In this document: piece by piece, positions 11,870-24,785 of the stretch | How the letters are laid out: each line of letters starts with the position of its first letter | How positions within the stretch are numbered: the first letter of the stretch is position 1 | Source of the DNA: Glomus cerebriforme | Lineage: Eukaryota > Glomeromycota > Glomeromycetes > Glomerales > Glomeraceae | Direction of reading: 5' to 3' | DNA: 56,012 nt | Assembly (NCBI GenBank): GCA_003550305.1 | Contig: QKYT01000133.1 | Span: 72,731-128,742, forward strand | Position numbers and translations under genes: made by a program | The notes under the pieces: generated by a model | Databases searched by the model: none | What the model was told of the DNA's origin: nothing | What the model saw: only the letters and a program-made list of their open reading frames with translations

Positions 11870-12800
11870 ATCGCCAAATTTAATGACAATTTTTTTAAAA
11901 AATATTGTAATTTTTAAAAATGCAACATTTTCATCAATAATAATTGCATCATATTTCTTGTATATATGCTTTAAAACTTTAATATTTATATATTATATAT
12001 ATTTCTCCTTATTTTACAACTTTGCTTAAGATTATAAATGAAGTTTAGAAGTCTGATTTTGACTTTATATATTACTAATTATTTAGTATTAAAAAAAAAA
12101 ATTGTATGTAAGATTATTTAACTTTTATTTACATTAAAATTTTATTAATTAATCCAATTTAATTTTTTATATTAAAATATTAAAAAATATATAATAAAAG
12201 TATTAGTCTTAGTAAAAGTTAATTTTTTCAATAGTTATCTTATTAATATAATTTTTGTATTTAAAAATTGGAGTTTCAGAAAATTAATTATATTATATTT
12301 CTTATATACATATCCCAAAATTTTGAAATTTACATATTGTATATAATTTTTCTTGTTCTATAACTTTACCTAATTTTTCAAGAAGTGTTTTAAAGGTTAA
12401 TTTCAACTTTATATATAAATATATTTAAAAAATTGCATGCAAATTTGTATGCAAATTTTAACATTCTTTAACTATTATTACATAAAATTCTACTAATTAA
12501 CCTAAGTTTTTTTTATTTTTACATTAAAAATACTATATAAAATAAAATAAAAGTATTAACTTTATATAAAAACTAATTTATTTAATAGTTATATTATAGG
12601 AAATATTTTATTCCAAAAATTAGCAAATTTTGAAAAGTTAATTATATCTTATTATTCATCTATATATTCTGAGAACTTGAAAATTTTATATAATGTATAT
12701 CCTTTCTTATACTACAACTTTACTTAAGCTTTCAAAAATGACTTAGAAGACAGATTTTAATTTTACATATAAGCAAACATTTTTCTGATATTTTTTCAAT
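11870..12800. repeat. Diverged 350-bp tandem repeat, about three units
   Basis: The landmark ACAACTTTGCTTAAG / ATAACTTTACCTAA / ACAACTTTACTTAAG occurs near 12018, 12363 and 12716. A second landmark, CATAAAATTCTACTAATTAA and its variant, occurs near 12121 and 12467. Spacing is therefore about 345-353 bp. The units are strongly diverged and have no ORF. The rest of 11645-13860 is AT-rich with nothing further recognised. Confidence 0.55.
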
Positions 12801-13875
12801 ATGCAAAATTTTTAAGTAGATCATTACTAAATTTATTTTTATCACCGGCAAATTCATGATTGGCCATCATATTTTTTTTATTAATTAAATTTGATCTTGA
12901 CTTTTAATATAAAAAATTTTTTTTACTATGTTAATTATTAATAAATTAATTTTTTTTAATAATAAAATTGTATTTTTTAAAATTGCAGGTAAATTTAGGT
13001 GTAAAACAGTTTAAGAGATAATAAATAATACCTAAAAACTTCTTTTTATCAGAAGTATTATCATCCTTCACTGTATTTTAAACTTGAATTATCAATAATT
13101 CAGATTTCTTCTTGTAATTTTTCTAAACCTAGTTTTTTAAATAATACATATTACTACCTATATATATTGTTATTATTACTAAATGATTATAATTACAAGA
13201 TGATTATAAGACAAAAACTGGATAATTTATCCTGTAATTATTTTGTAATTATTCTGTAATCATAATTATTTAGTAATAATAATAATACGTATGGATAGCA
13301 GAATTTTGAAAAGTGCAATAAATTAATGAGCATTGTTTATTAATTACTTTCTATTAATATTAAAATCTATTGCATTAATATAATACAGTATAATGCAAAT
13401 ATATCTGAAATCTTCTTGATTAATGTTGATAAATACTAGACTTTTATATAAAAAATGCATTTCTTCAATTATAAATTTTAGAATAATAAATCAAACTATT
13501 TTGCAAATATAATAACTTTATCTTATGAATTTTTTTCTCTTTTAAAAAAATATAGTTTGGAAAAAATAATATATTAATTTATTTTTTTCATAAAATTTAG
13601 GAAATATAATATTATAATCATAAATTTTTTTTTTTTAATTCTAAAATCCTAGAATTTTAAAAAGCACAATAATTTTTCTTTTTAGTAAATATAGAATTTA
13701 TGACTTTTATAAATTTGCTAAGCATAGTATTTTTTATTATGGTTACTTTATAAATTTTAAAGCTAACTATATAATAATTATAAAATACTAATGCTTATTT
13801 ATATTTTTTTAAATGCAAAAAAGACTGAAATAAAATTTTCAATTAAAAGCACTTTATTTTAGTTTCTGCTTTATT

Positions 13876-13986
13876 TTTTTCCTAAGACAAGTTAAACGTA
13901 TTTATTGTATATGGAGTCAAAATGACAAATACATTCTATAAACTACGTATACACCCTCTAATAAAAAGAAAAATGTAACTTGTTGC
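13876..13986 (-). mobile_element. SINE-like retroposon, copy 1, with 15-bp target duplication
   Basis: A 15-bp direct repeat AGTTTCTGCTTTATT brackets the insert (13861-13875 and 13987-14001). Read on the minus strand the insert starts GCAACAAGTTACATTT and ends in AACTTGTCTTAGGAAAAA, that is, with an A-tail next to the duplication. A second copy is at 43086-43199 with a longer A-tail. The element is about 105 nt, has no ORF, and no clear pol III A/B boxes were seen, so the source RNA is unknown. Confidence 0.6.
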
Positions 13987-14001
13987 AGTTTCTGCTTTAT
14001 T

Positions 14002-15120
14002 ATATATTGAAATATTATATTTCTCTTAGCAATTGTTTAAAAAAAAAATCTAAAGGATTTAACTTTTTCATTTTTATATATTAATTTAAGTAATCATCTA
14101 CAGAATTGTTAGTAGTTTTATAACACTTTTATTATTATAAAGAAATACTAATAAATTGTATACAAGATAATAAATATAAAAAATTCTTGTAAATTTCCTA
14201 TTTATATATATATTTTATATTAACTGAATATAAAAAAAAACTTTTTAAATAGGATATGAATATAAAAGTATCATATATCTGGTATTTCATAATAGAGAAT
14301 TTCATATAGATTTAACTATTCTTTATAATATTATTTTAAAAAGATAAATATTTAAACAGTTTATAACTATTTATAGTATTTTTATTAATTTATAATAATT
14401 AAATAATTTATAGTATTTTTTATTAAAATATATTATATATTATAAATACTGTATTATATATAAAACTTTATTATATAAATAATTAAATAAATTTTATATA
14501 GTAAATTATCTATGATTTAACTGATTTATGTATTTAAAATATTCTAAAAATATATCAGAATAAATTAAAATTTATGTTATAATATATTTTTATTTATTTA
14601 ATAAACAATCATATAGTATATATAATAATGTTATGGACGAAACTATTTTATGATTGGTAAAATGTTTTGCCTTTTAAGATAAAATTTCAAAACTTGATCC
14701 AAATCTCTGAAACCTGCCCAAACTTCTGTAACCTTTGAAACTCTAAGTTCTAAATCACTTAATATCCAAAACTTGCCTAAACCTAATTTTATATCCATTA
14801 TTTGTTATTATAAATAATGTAAAAAAATTATTTTCTTTTTTTAAAAAAAAAATATATATAAGTATTAATAAAAAAAGTTTATTATTAACAAAAAAAACTA
14901 TTATTGAAGAAAAAAAGGTTTATTATTAACAAAAAAAATTTCAAATCAAAATTATCATTCTTTTTTATTTGTAGATTAAAAAAAAAATCTTTTACTATCT
15001 GAAAATTGAAATTACAGTATTGTTAATATTGCTTCATTTTAATTTGGTAGTCTAATTTTTAATTCACTTTGTAATTTACTCTATTTTTTTTTGTATAAAA
15101 CTTATAACTTTGAATAGAAG
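14002..15120. other. AT-rich DNA, no gene seen
   Basis: Long A/T runs with no ORF, tRNA or clear repeat structure. A slightly less biased patch around 14690-14790 has several AAACCTGCC/CCCAAACTT words but nothing identifiable. Confidence 0.5.
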
Positions 15121-15450
15121 ATGAGTACCATTACAGTAATACATTTTATATGAGTTATAAGTAAGTTTGAAGGGTTATAGAGCTAAAATTCTTAAATTTA
15201 GAAAGAAAGTTACTAAAATTAAAACTAAGAATGTGAAATTGAAATATATTATTAAGGAAAATGTTAGGTATGATACTGAAAATGCTAAGTACAAAGCCAG
15301 AATTAAGAAATTGAAGAAAAATAGTACTGATATTTCAGCAGTTAAAAATACTAAATTTAAGGTTAGAATTGTAAAATTAGAATAAAAGTCCAAATAGTTA
15401 CAGAATGATTTCTTTTTAAAGAAATTTGTTAACATAATACTAGTCAAAAA
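15121..15450 (+). pseudogene. Fragment of a Lys/Asn-rich coiled-coil protein
   Basis: The frame from about 15167 to the TAA at 15383 encodes a highly charged peptide with repeating blocks such as AKILKFRKKVTKIK, ENAKYKARIKKLKK and FKVRIVKLE. The heptad-like spacing of I/L/V is typical of a coiled coil. There is no in-frame ATG. The likely original start is the ATG at 15121, separated by stops, so the gene is decayed. Its 3' end abuts the Tc1-type MITE at 15440. No function can be assigned. Confidence 0.4.
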
Positions 15451-15996
15451 CTGATCTATCTTACAGATATTTTACAGATATTTTACAGATAACTTATAAA
15501 TATCAGGTACCCAAAATGCAGAAAATCTACTATATATTAGATATCCAATATGTATACTATAGAATTAAAAAATACAATTTATTAATTATTTCACTATCTA
15601 ATGATCATAAAAAGATAAAATAGCTCATTCAATTCACCTTACTGAGGTGTATTGAATGGTACTAATTTCATATTTTTAAGTATGATAGATGCTGAGATAT
15701 TTGATAAATCATAAAAAAATAAACAAAAAATACCAATTTGTCAAATATCTTGACATCTATTGTGCCTAGAAATGCAAAATTAATACCATTCAATACGCCT
15801 CAGTGAGATGAATTGAATAAGCTATTTTATCTTTTTATGATTATTGAATAGCGAGATAATTAATAAATTGTATTTTTTAATTCTATAGTATACATATTNG
15901 ATACCCGATATATAGCAGATTTTCTGCATTTTGGGTACCTGATATTTATAAGTTATCTGTAAGATATCTGTAAGATAGAACAGTTTTTGACCAATG
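15440..15996. mobile_element. Palindromic Tc1/mariner-type MITE, 557 bp
   Basis: The element starts CTAGTCAAAAACTG and ends CAGTTTTTGACCAATG, each bordered by TA (15438-15439 and 15997-15998). The two halves are inverted copies over about 250 bp each, including GGTACC...GGTACC and the inner CATTCAATACGCCTCA arm, around a short centre near 15700. It has no ORF. A further copy of the arm is at 1-90. Fold-back structure plus TA target fits a Tc1/mariner-derived MITE. Confidence 0.75.
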
Positions 15997-15998
15997 TA

Positions 15999-17277
15999 AT
16001 AGAGTCTGTAATAATCTATTTACCTGTTTATGAAATAAATGATGTGGTATTAGAAGTATAATTATCTATAAATAACTCAGTATTTATTAGCTCTAAATCA
16101 TTAAAAAATAAAAAAATAGATGCTTTTTTAATAAAATGAATAAGAAAAATGTTAGTAATAGTATAAGGCAGAAGAATAGAAAAAAGAAGTTTTAGTATAA
16201 GTTATCTAAAGTTATACTAGAAGTGATCAGATTGGATCGCAAAATACTGAATTTTTGTTTTTTTTAAATTTTCTAGAAAATAAGTATATTTTATCACATA
16301 ATTTATTTTAGAAAAATTTTTCTTTATCTATTATTTAAAAAATATTATACAACTAGAAAGTTAAGGTATAATCAGAAAGTTATTTTATTTATTTAAAAAG
16401 AAGTACTTATTTAATTAATTATTCAATTAATACTTTCAAGTTCAATATTATAGTAGCTAATAATATGTCCTTAATTAGGATTTACTAATAAGTATTACAA
16501 TATTATAATCTACAACTATACTGCAATTACTATATTTTAATTTATGTTTACAATCTGCAACTTTTTGAAAAATAGTTGAGAACACATCATAGGTAGTAAT
16601 TGATGAAAAAAGTCAAGATTTGGCTTAATTATTTTTTGATGTTAAAAATATAGAAGATAAAATGATAAAAATTAAACAAAAAAAAATATACATTAGTATA
16701 TTTATAGAGAATCATACAAAAATAAGATTGTAGAAATTTACTTTCACAGGTTAAATGAAGTCCATTATTCAAATTGCAAAAAAAAGCAAATTTTGAGTTT
16801 TTTTTGAAAAATAGTATATTATACTAAACAATTTTTGGCACAACATTAGCATAACATTATCCGATTTATAAAAAAATTCAAATTGTATGTTTTTTTGAAA
16901 AAATATTGAATTTTCTTGAAAATAATATATTATATTAGATAATTTTTTATATATAAATTTATCATAAAATTATTATAATATTTATTATAATCTACAAAAA
17001 AAAAATCAAATGTTACGTTATTCTGAAAAATGTTACATTATTCTGGAAAATGTTACATATTTCTTGAAAATGCAGAATTTACCAAAATAATGTAATATTT
17101 TTCAAAATAATATTGAACTATAATAGATAATTATTTTTTTGTATAATAATGTACTTTATAAAATTAAATAAATTAAAAATTGTAAGTATAAGTTTAAAAA
17201 TTTTATTATTAATATAATAAATAAATAATCTAAAGGTTAAATTTTCTATTTAATGGTAAAACTGCCAAATATTCAGT
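15999..17277. other. AT-rich DNA, no gene seen
   Basis: No ORF over 50 codons with plausible composition. Bases 16800-17120 contain repeated TTTTTGAAAAA and AAAATGTTACATTATTC words, probably decayed repeats. Confidence 0.5.
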
Positions 17278-17721
17278 TCATTTATACTTAAATATAGTTG
17301 GAATAAATCTTTTCAATATATGATGAACTGGAATTATACTATCAATTGAATAATTAAAGAAATCTTTTCTCCAAAATTCTGGATCATTAGTAAAATTATT
17401 AGAATCTTTATTAGAAAAAAGAAATCTGATATCCGCAGTTGCATTCATTTCTTTGTCTAAATAATTATCATTATTATCACTATCATCATTTTTATTTTGC
17501 ATTTGAATATTATTACATTTCCAAAGAGCATTGTTTCTATTTCATTTTCTTATTTTCAAAGAAAGTATTGCTAAATTTTCTGATTGCTATATATTTTCTT
17601 TAGATTTAATAGATAATGCTTCATTAATAAATAAGAATGATAGATCTTTATTAATAAATGAGCAGAATAACTCGATCATAGGATCATTTTCAATAACAGA
17701 TGTATTTGTAGCAATATTTTA
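17278..17721 (-). pseudogene. Decayed gene of the IIxVHHIL family
   Basis: On the minus strand one frame runs from about 17721 to a TAA at 17278, broken by two stops (after SKENI and LKIRK). The downstream 74 codons are open: a Met-Gln-Asn start, an acidic Asp/Asn tract, then DPEFWRKDFFNYSIDSIIPV, HHILKRFIP. The last motif matches the right-edge pseudogene (WNKDFYPEC, then YIISVHHILERFIP), so the two belong to one family of unknown function. The plus-strand ORF over the same bases is a shadow. Confidence 0.5.
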
Positions 17722-18630
17722 ATATAACAAATGTTTGTTTTTGGTTCTTGGATTAATGTATTTTTTGTTGCAATATTGCAATCGTATTGTACTAGATATC
17801 TTATTTTGAAGCGTTTTTTGATATTCAACATTTTTTTGTAATTTTTTTAATTTTATAAATTTTGAACAATATTATTATTATTTTATAGCAAATTTTCTAT
17901 TTTTTGTTTAAACCAGTTTTGAAATTAGATAATTATTATGTCAATTAAAGATTATATATTAATTATTATAAACTTTAATTAATTTTTAAAATTTGATAAA
18001 AAAAAATAATAATTGAAAATTACGTAAATTTTATATGTTGATAAAGNAAAAATATATTTAATGTAAAAAAATAAATCAATTTCTAATATTTTTAGTTAAT
18101 TTACATGTTTTTGTATGACGAGTATATGTGATTCTAAAATATTTAAATTTATTTTAAACAATAGTATATTTATTATTCATTTTTGAAAATTAGTTAAATC
18201 ATACTATGAAATAAACTTTTCGCTAACTTTTGATCACTATAATAAAATTATCAAATTATCAAATTAAACTCTATAGAGGATAAAAAATATATATATATAT
18301 AGCTAATATGTATTACATTTTATTTCAAAAATTGAACTAAATTTCACATAATTATACAATTAATCAAATTAATCATGAAAAGTGCCAAAAAATAATTATT
18401 TGAGTAATATATAAATAATAAAAACTATAATGAAATTTTGTCTCATTCTTTTTTTCAAGATAAATTTTACATTTCACTTGTGGTTTAATTTTATAACAAT
18501 TTTTTCATAATACCTTTAAAACAAGATTCTTTAATCATACATGTGTCACTTTATTTTTTATCATTTGTTGATTGTTCAAATACTTAAAGAATCTCTACAT
18601 GTGACAGACAATCTACCTGTTCTTTAGCAA
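17722..18630. other. AT-rich DNA between pseudogenes
   Basis: Nothing recognisable apart from A/T tracts and a single ambiguous base at 18047. Confidence 0.5.
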
Positions 18631-21180
18631 ATTACAGACATTCATATTCACAAGAAGATTTAATGAAAAATAATAGAATTCGTGTTTGTAGTAGAAGCAC
18701 AAATATGGATTTGTATGAAGATATATTGTTATTTTAATTTTGTTAAATTAATGTACAATTTTACTATTAAGTATTATTATTTCTATGTATATAAAAACAT
18801 ATATCAAGACTTGAAAATAGAATGATAAATATGCAAGAGCAAATGAAAATCAGTTTCAACTATATTTTAGCAGAAATTCATGCTTTAAATTTATCTGTAC
18901 AACCTTAAATTTCTCAGAGAGATGAACTAATTAAAGATTAATTAAATAAAAGGACAATTAAAGGTCATAATTATGAATATGAATCTGATGAAGAAAGCGT
19001 TGTGGAAATAAATTCAAAATATAAAGACTTTTATTTAAAAAAAGATGATGATGAATAATTAGCAAATATAGGAGCACAAAAACAATTTGTTAAAGAATAC
19101 TAAAAATAAATTAGAGTTTGTTTTATTTTAATATATTTTATTATTGTTTAATTTATTTATTTATTTAATTTTCACTTGTTTAATTTTATTTTGTTATAGA
19201 ATAAAATAAAAATTTTACTGCATAATGTTAAATTCAATAAGTTTCTGATTGACTATACTAAGAAATTTAGTATTATCATGTTATAATTAGAGTGAGAATT
19301 TATCCTAAATATTCATAAAATTCTTAGCCAACATAGGTTTAATATTACATTAAAAATAATTCAAGATATATTATTAGATTATTATAAAAATGAAAGATAT
19401 AAATTAAAAATCTGAACAGCTTGAAAATAATCAAAAAAAGCAAAAAAAAAGTGATTAAATATATAACTAATTGATTGTCTAAGGTAAATTTTATTTCAAA
19501 TTTCATAAATTCTTTTTTTTTCATTCTATTTTTTTTTTAATTGATATTATTATATTTCATAATTGCAGAAAAGGGAATGAAAATCAAAAGAAGCACTATC
19601 AATGATAGATAATCTGATTTATCAAGAATGGTTAGAAGAATGGTTAGAAGAATTCAGACTTGAAGATATAAATAAAATATTGAGCAAAAATAATTACTAA
19701 TCTCCAGAAGAAAGTAATTCAGAAAATGATTCTAATGTTTCTATAAAATGTAAACTTATTAAAATTTATAAGTTATCTTAAAGATCAGATAAAGTAAGTC
19801 AAATAATATATATAAATATATTAATTACATATATATTTATCAAGTTTTATTTATTATTTTAGATAACAGAACTTTTACATATAATAGACAATTATGTAAA
19901 AGAACATTTTCCAAAAAATAGAAGAGTGCGTTCCCAGGTAGTAATAAACCAAATCTGGGAAAAAGATGCATTACCTAATGTTATTTGGTAGATTACTAAG
20001 GATAGGACTTTAAAAGTAGAAAATGACGGGCCTATTTTATCTAATCATAATGGAGAATCTGATCAAACTGAACAAAATTTAGATAATTTATATTTTAGAA
20101 AAATCTGAAATAATTTTCTTGTATTATTTTGTGATTTTAATAATTTTAAAGTTGAATCTATCCAAAAACAAGAAGTATAATAAACATTATTATCATCATT
20201 AAAAATACATGAAAATATTTCAAGTGCAAATAGTAGGAATGATAATTAAAATGATGAAAACAATGAGCACAAGCAAGATTTTAATGATAATTATAATATT
20301 TTTATGTAAATTTTAATTTATGATTTTAATAATTTTAAAGTTCAAAAACAAGTAGTACAACAAATATCATCATCATCATCAAAAGCACATAAAAATATTT
20401 CAAGTACAAATAGTATGAATAATGATAAGGATAGACATATAGGTAATTGTAATATTTTTGTTGTAAATTTTAGAGAAATTCAAAATAATCTCATTGAACT
20501 TCATTGATAGATAATAATTTATAACTAACATATCAAATGAAATCATCACATAATAATTATTTAAGGCAAAAGACTCTGATTAACTACTAATATGATAAAA
20601 ATCCAGGTAATTATTAATATATTTACAGTATATTTTAAAAATTTTGAACTAATTTTTTTTATTTTTAATAATTAATTAGCATTACCAAAACAAGTGGTAT
20701 TTTCATCATTAATGTATGGCAATATTTCTAAAAGAATTAACAAAAAGAAGAGTTATGATGATTATGATCCAGAGCAAAATAGTAGTAATTATGATATTTT
20801 TTTGTAAATTTAAGTTCTTTTATTTAATAAATTTTACAATTAGATTCTTCTTATGAATCACAATGTCTATCAAAACAAGCTTCATCAATGTCAATATATG
20901 GTGACATCCCAAAAAGAAATTCTAAATCAAAGAATAAAAATGACAATGATTTTGATAATTACAAATTTTTTGAAAAAATATTACTAATTCGATAATTAAG
21001 ATAATTTATTAATTTTATGAGATTCTAAAGTAGATAATTCACAAATACGAGTACTATCAAAAATAGTACAAAGATCCAAGAATAATATTATTATTAAAAG
21101 AAGTTTAAGAGCAAGGAGACATATTAATTATAATTATAATCAAAAGAATTTGAAAAAAGAAGATAGAAAGAATTATTAAA
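18630..21180 (+). pseudogene. Decayed multi-exon gene with repeated exon-like blocks
   Basis: Several plus-strand blocks look like old exons. Near 18800-19105 there is a helical piece (RLENRMINMQEQMKISF) then an acidic stretch (YESDEESVVEI). Near 19595-19790 there is IDNLIYQEWLEEW, and GTAAGT follows at about 19796. A block starting at about 19862 after TTTTAG encodes ITELLHIIDNYVKEHFPKN. At least five in-frame stops (TAA/TAG) break these. From 20130 to about 21070 a related block recurs at roughly 20150, 20340, 20690, 20870 and 21050. It contains KQ, then a Ser run, then NIS and a Lys/Asn/Asp-rich tail. The product is not recognised; its position next to a transposase remnant suggests mobile-element origin. 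Confidence 0.4.
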
Positions 21181-21423
21181 TATTATTAAATATTACTAAA
21201 TTCTTTTATATTAGTTTATATTTATGGATTATTGTAACATATTTCTTATGTAAAAAAATAACAATAATGAGTAAATTGTGTATTTATTACCATTTTCAAA
21301 ATGATGTGACCTTATGTTAATCATTAAATAAAAAAAAACTGATTTTTATTAATCTTTTAATTTAATAAATATAAAGTGTTTTTTTTATGATTTTTATAGA
21401 TTACTACAGTTTTTTTCTAATTC

Positions 21424-22590
21424 TATAACTTATAGAGATTTTTTGAATAAAAACTTTTCAATAGTATGTACTTTTAGTGAAGATTTGAAATAAAGAATAG
21501 TTTTTCTTTATTATAATAATCACAGTAGTGATAAAATAGCCAAATTTTTATATATTAGTAAAACTACTGTTAAAAAAGTTCTACAAATATATATGCGGTA
21601 GAAAACAGTAATAAATCCTTAGAAAAAATCATTAGGATATAATACTAACCTGAGATGATACTATAAAAGTATTTACAAAGTTCTTTCTGTTAAAAGTTTA
21701 GAATTTTGTAATTCCATTTTTAAGAAATACCTTTTTTTGCAATTTAAATTTTACAAAAATTGGTCAAAAACAAAATTAATTGATATTTAGATGAGTTAGT
21801 TGGAGAACTTGAATTGCAGACAGGTAAACTATTTCTATTCCAACACTTTGGCGGTCTTTAGTTTATTGTGAAATTAATAGAAAAAAGGTAAATTTTAGTG
21901 ATTCAAAGTGATATTATATATATATCATATTTATATTATTATTTTTATTCCAGTTACATCATGCAGCTTATGAGTAAAATGAATTTCTCCAAAATACGTT
22001 TATTACAAAGGTTGAATGTAAATATAAGTTTGAACAACTTATATTTATGGATGAAGTCTCAAAGGATAAATGATATATTCTATCACGTGGGTATAAGTAC
22101 TCCCTTAAAAATACATTTGCAACTAAAAAGAATGTATTTGTACGTGAAGTATGATATACTATATTACTTGCTTTATTTTTACAAGATATTATTGCAGTAG
22201 ATACAATGGAAGGAAGTTGTACAAAAAAAAGATTTAAGGAATTTGTCATTTCAAATGTAGTAGGTAAAATTTTGTAATAAAAAAATATTATTGTTATTTA
22301 TTTTTATTCTATTATTTTTTCTTTTATATTTAGGTATCTCAGATGAATTTGTATCTTTCTAAACATAGTGTTCTTATATTGAATAATGCATGTATTCATC
22401 ATGATAAGGATCTTATTGAATATATTGAGTCTTTTGGTGGACGTATTGAATTTTTACCCTATATTCCTTTGATTTTAATCCAATAGAATCTGGCTTTTCT
22501 GTTATAAAATCTTTTTTACAAAAATATAGAGATTTTATTAATTCTTGTACTGATCCCAATTATCCTCTTCTTATTGTATATTCTTAAATC
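21424..22590 (+). pseudogene. Tc1/IS630-like transposase remnant
   Basis: A helix-turn-helix of the paired type opens the remnant (FSEDLK, then RIVFLYYNNHSSDKIAKF, then SKTTVKKVLQ). The DDE core follows: FMDEVSKDKRYILSRGY near 22048 with the first Asp, RFKEFVISNVV near 22230, an AT-rich gap resembling an intron at about 22262-22333, then LILNNACIHHD near 22373, where the second catalytic Asp is replaced by Asn. DFNPIESGFS near 22463 supplies the Glu. Many stops and frame changes occur. In active relatives the protein cuts and pastes DNA at TA sites. This copy cannot be functional. Confidence 0.7.
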
Positions 22591-22876
22591 ACTTTATGTA
22601 TGATGGCAAAATTTTTTGAAGATTCGATTTATATGTAATATATAAAATAATATTATAAATATATAAAAATGTATAAATTCAAATAAAAAAAAATAAATAA
22701 ATTTAATAATTGACAATTACAAATCTTTATTATCTTTATTGCAAAATTAGAAAACTAATAGATTATTATTTATAACATCATGCTGCAATTCTAATTACTT
22801 TGCACTACCCAATTTTGTTTACATCTAATTAGTCAAATTTGGCATCTATAAAATCATAAATTTAATTTACAGAAAT

Positions 22877-23188
22877 ATGTTTATCTTTAATATTTTTTTA
22901 AAATTAGCAAATTCTCCAGTACCATTAGATTTATTCAACTTAATAAAGAATTTATCAAGAGAAGGAGCTGCTTATTTTGAAGAAGATGATGGTGAATTTA
23001 AGGAATTATTTATATTTGAGTTTTGTAAAAATGAAGTCATTTGTGGTGATATGGCAAAAAAAAGGCATTATATTAGGATTGAATTAGTAGGAGTTAAAGG
23101 TACTTTAGATTTTTCCTTGATGTTATTTGATTGCATAAAAATTGGTAAATTTGGCATTTTGATGTTATTAGCAGTACCTCAAATTTAA
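22877..23188 (+). CDS. Hypothetical 103-aa ORF
   Basis: This ORF starts with an ATG four bases after an acceptor-like TTTACAG. Its middle part (SREGAAYFEEDDGEFKELF, then CKNEVICGDMAKKRHYIRIE) has a mixed, coding-like composition unlike the surrounding AT-rich DNA. It may be an exon remnant of a longer gene and not a complete protein. No motif is recognised. Confidence 0.3.
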   Translation: MFIFNIFLKLANSPVPLDLFNLIKNLSREGAAYFEEDDGEFKELFIFEFCKNEVICGDMAKKRHYIRIELVGVKGTLDFSLMLFDCIKIGKFGILMLLAVPQI

Positions 23189-23216
23189 AAATAATAAACC
23201 TATTTATAAATAATAA

Positions 23217-24075
23217 TTATTTAATTAGTAATATAAAAATCAACAAAACAATTACAATTTCCTTAGTCCAGCATTGAAGATGCATTGCAGTAAGCTTTGT
23301 GTGTCTTTCATTATTAACAAAGCATGTATCATTACATCTATAGTGCTCTCTTAATTCATGAATTATATGGTCTTTTTGTTGTATTATTTCAGAAATACCA
23401 GCCAATTTTGGAATTGCATTTTTTTATGCAAATCTACATTTTTATTTTCTGATTCTTTAGCATCTAATACTAAACCTCTTTAAAAAACATAAAAAAATAT
23501 AAATATAGTTTTATCACAATAATACATAATAAATTACCTTTTTCTTTGGTTGTTTTTCTTTATTTTCTTTTTTTTTTAAAGATACCATGATTGTCATATT
23601 TTTATTGCTATCTAATAATTTTTTGTAATCCAAAAGAATTTTTTTGTAATCTTGCATATTCACTAATTGTGCCTCAGATCCTGTAATTTTCTTCAGCTTG
23701 AATATAACCAAATAATCTGAATACATAATTTCATTATCATTAGTTAATTTTTTAGCATAATGATGAATATCGGCAAGAATATCATCTAATGATAATGATA
23801 CTTCTATTTCCATTCATTTAGATGATAATACTATATTATTAGGAAGTTTTATTACTAAATTGAATGAAATTATTTTTACTGTTTTTTCTAGGTCAATTAT
23901 TTCAATTTCATTGATTGATTTATTATTTATTGAATTATTCTCACTTAAATCATATTTTTGAGTTGTATTTTTTAAAATAGAAGTGGATTTTTTTTGTTGA
24001 AAGATACTATTACATGCAGAACAAAAAGTAAACTTGGATTTTATACTAGTATCTAGGGAATATCCAAACTAAGAA
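23217..24075 (-). pseudogene. Decayed gene with Cys pair and IMYSDYLV motif
   Basis: On the minus strand a frame from about 24075 carries a Cys pair (KFTFCSACNSIFQ) and Ser/Asn-rich linker. It passes one TGA just before an ATG at 23813, and continues as EIEVSLSLDDILADIHHYAK, then IMYSDYLVIFK and DYKKILLDYKKLLDSNKN, ending in KEKQPKKK at a GTAATT donor. A further piece, ISEIIQQKDHIIHELREHYR then CFVNNERHTKL and HLQCWTKEI, lies at 23403-23255. It has Cys and His residues that could bind metal. Exon joining is broken by a stop and a frame shift. I believe this is a repeated family in AM fungi, but I cannot name a function. Confidence 0.5.
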
Positions 24076-24785
24076 ATACTCTTTTGAATATATTCAAGTT
24101 ACTTAGGTAATAAATCAGATGTTAAAATTTAAAAATATGCAACTTTTACTCTTTACATTCAGTTTTTTTTACTTGGTTTGATTATTTTGTTATATAAACA
24201 TATTTTTTTTCCAAATACTAAGTTTAATTCCATAATAAAGATACTTTTTATAACCAAGACAAGTATTAATAAGATATTTTATTATATTTATTAATAAGAA
24301 AAAATGTATCTAAAATACAAAATATTTTATTTTAAGAAGCTAATATCCTCCTTGGTATTTGGTATTCAAAATCAGAAATCAAATTTCATTATGTATATAT
24401 TAGATATACTATTTTAAAAATGGCGATAATAAATAATATCATTAAATTACTTTTACATTAGTGTATATTTATAGTAATAGTGTAAAATTTAATACAGTTT
24501 TTGATAAATTATATTTTAATTAGCTTTGCAAATATAGTCAATTTCCCATTTTTGTTTGATAATTTAAGTTAAATTCTTGCTAATTTTAAAGTAATTTTGT
24601 TAAATTCTTGTTAATTTTAAAGTAATTTTATTAAATTCTTAAGGTAATTTTGTTTAATTCTGTAATATATAATAAATAATTAACCAACATTTTCATATCA
24701 TTTTACAATATTTAAATTATTAATTTTGGTTAATTTTAAAAAAATGATGCCATTTAGCTTTTTTTTGCAAAAATGTGAAATTATA
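24076..24785. other. AT-rich DNA with a short TTAATTTTAAAGTAATTTT repeat
   Basis: No gene is seen. At 24575-24660 the word TTAAATTCTTGCTAATTTTA recurs about three times in tandem. This may be the decayed left part of the satellite element that follows. Confidence 0.4.

Noticed and set aside
1..15535. A 15-kb composite transposon carrying TPP2 between inverted copies of the 90-bp repeat
   Set aside because: Both repeats are ends of separate Tc1-type MITEs whose outer TA borders face the gene; the 15440 copy has its own partner at 15996.
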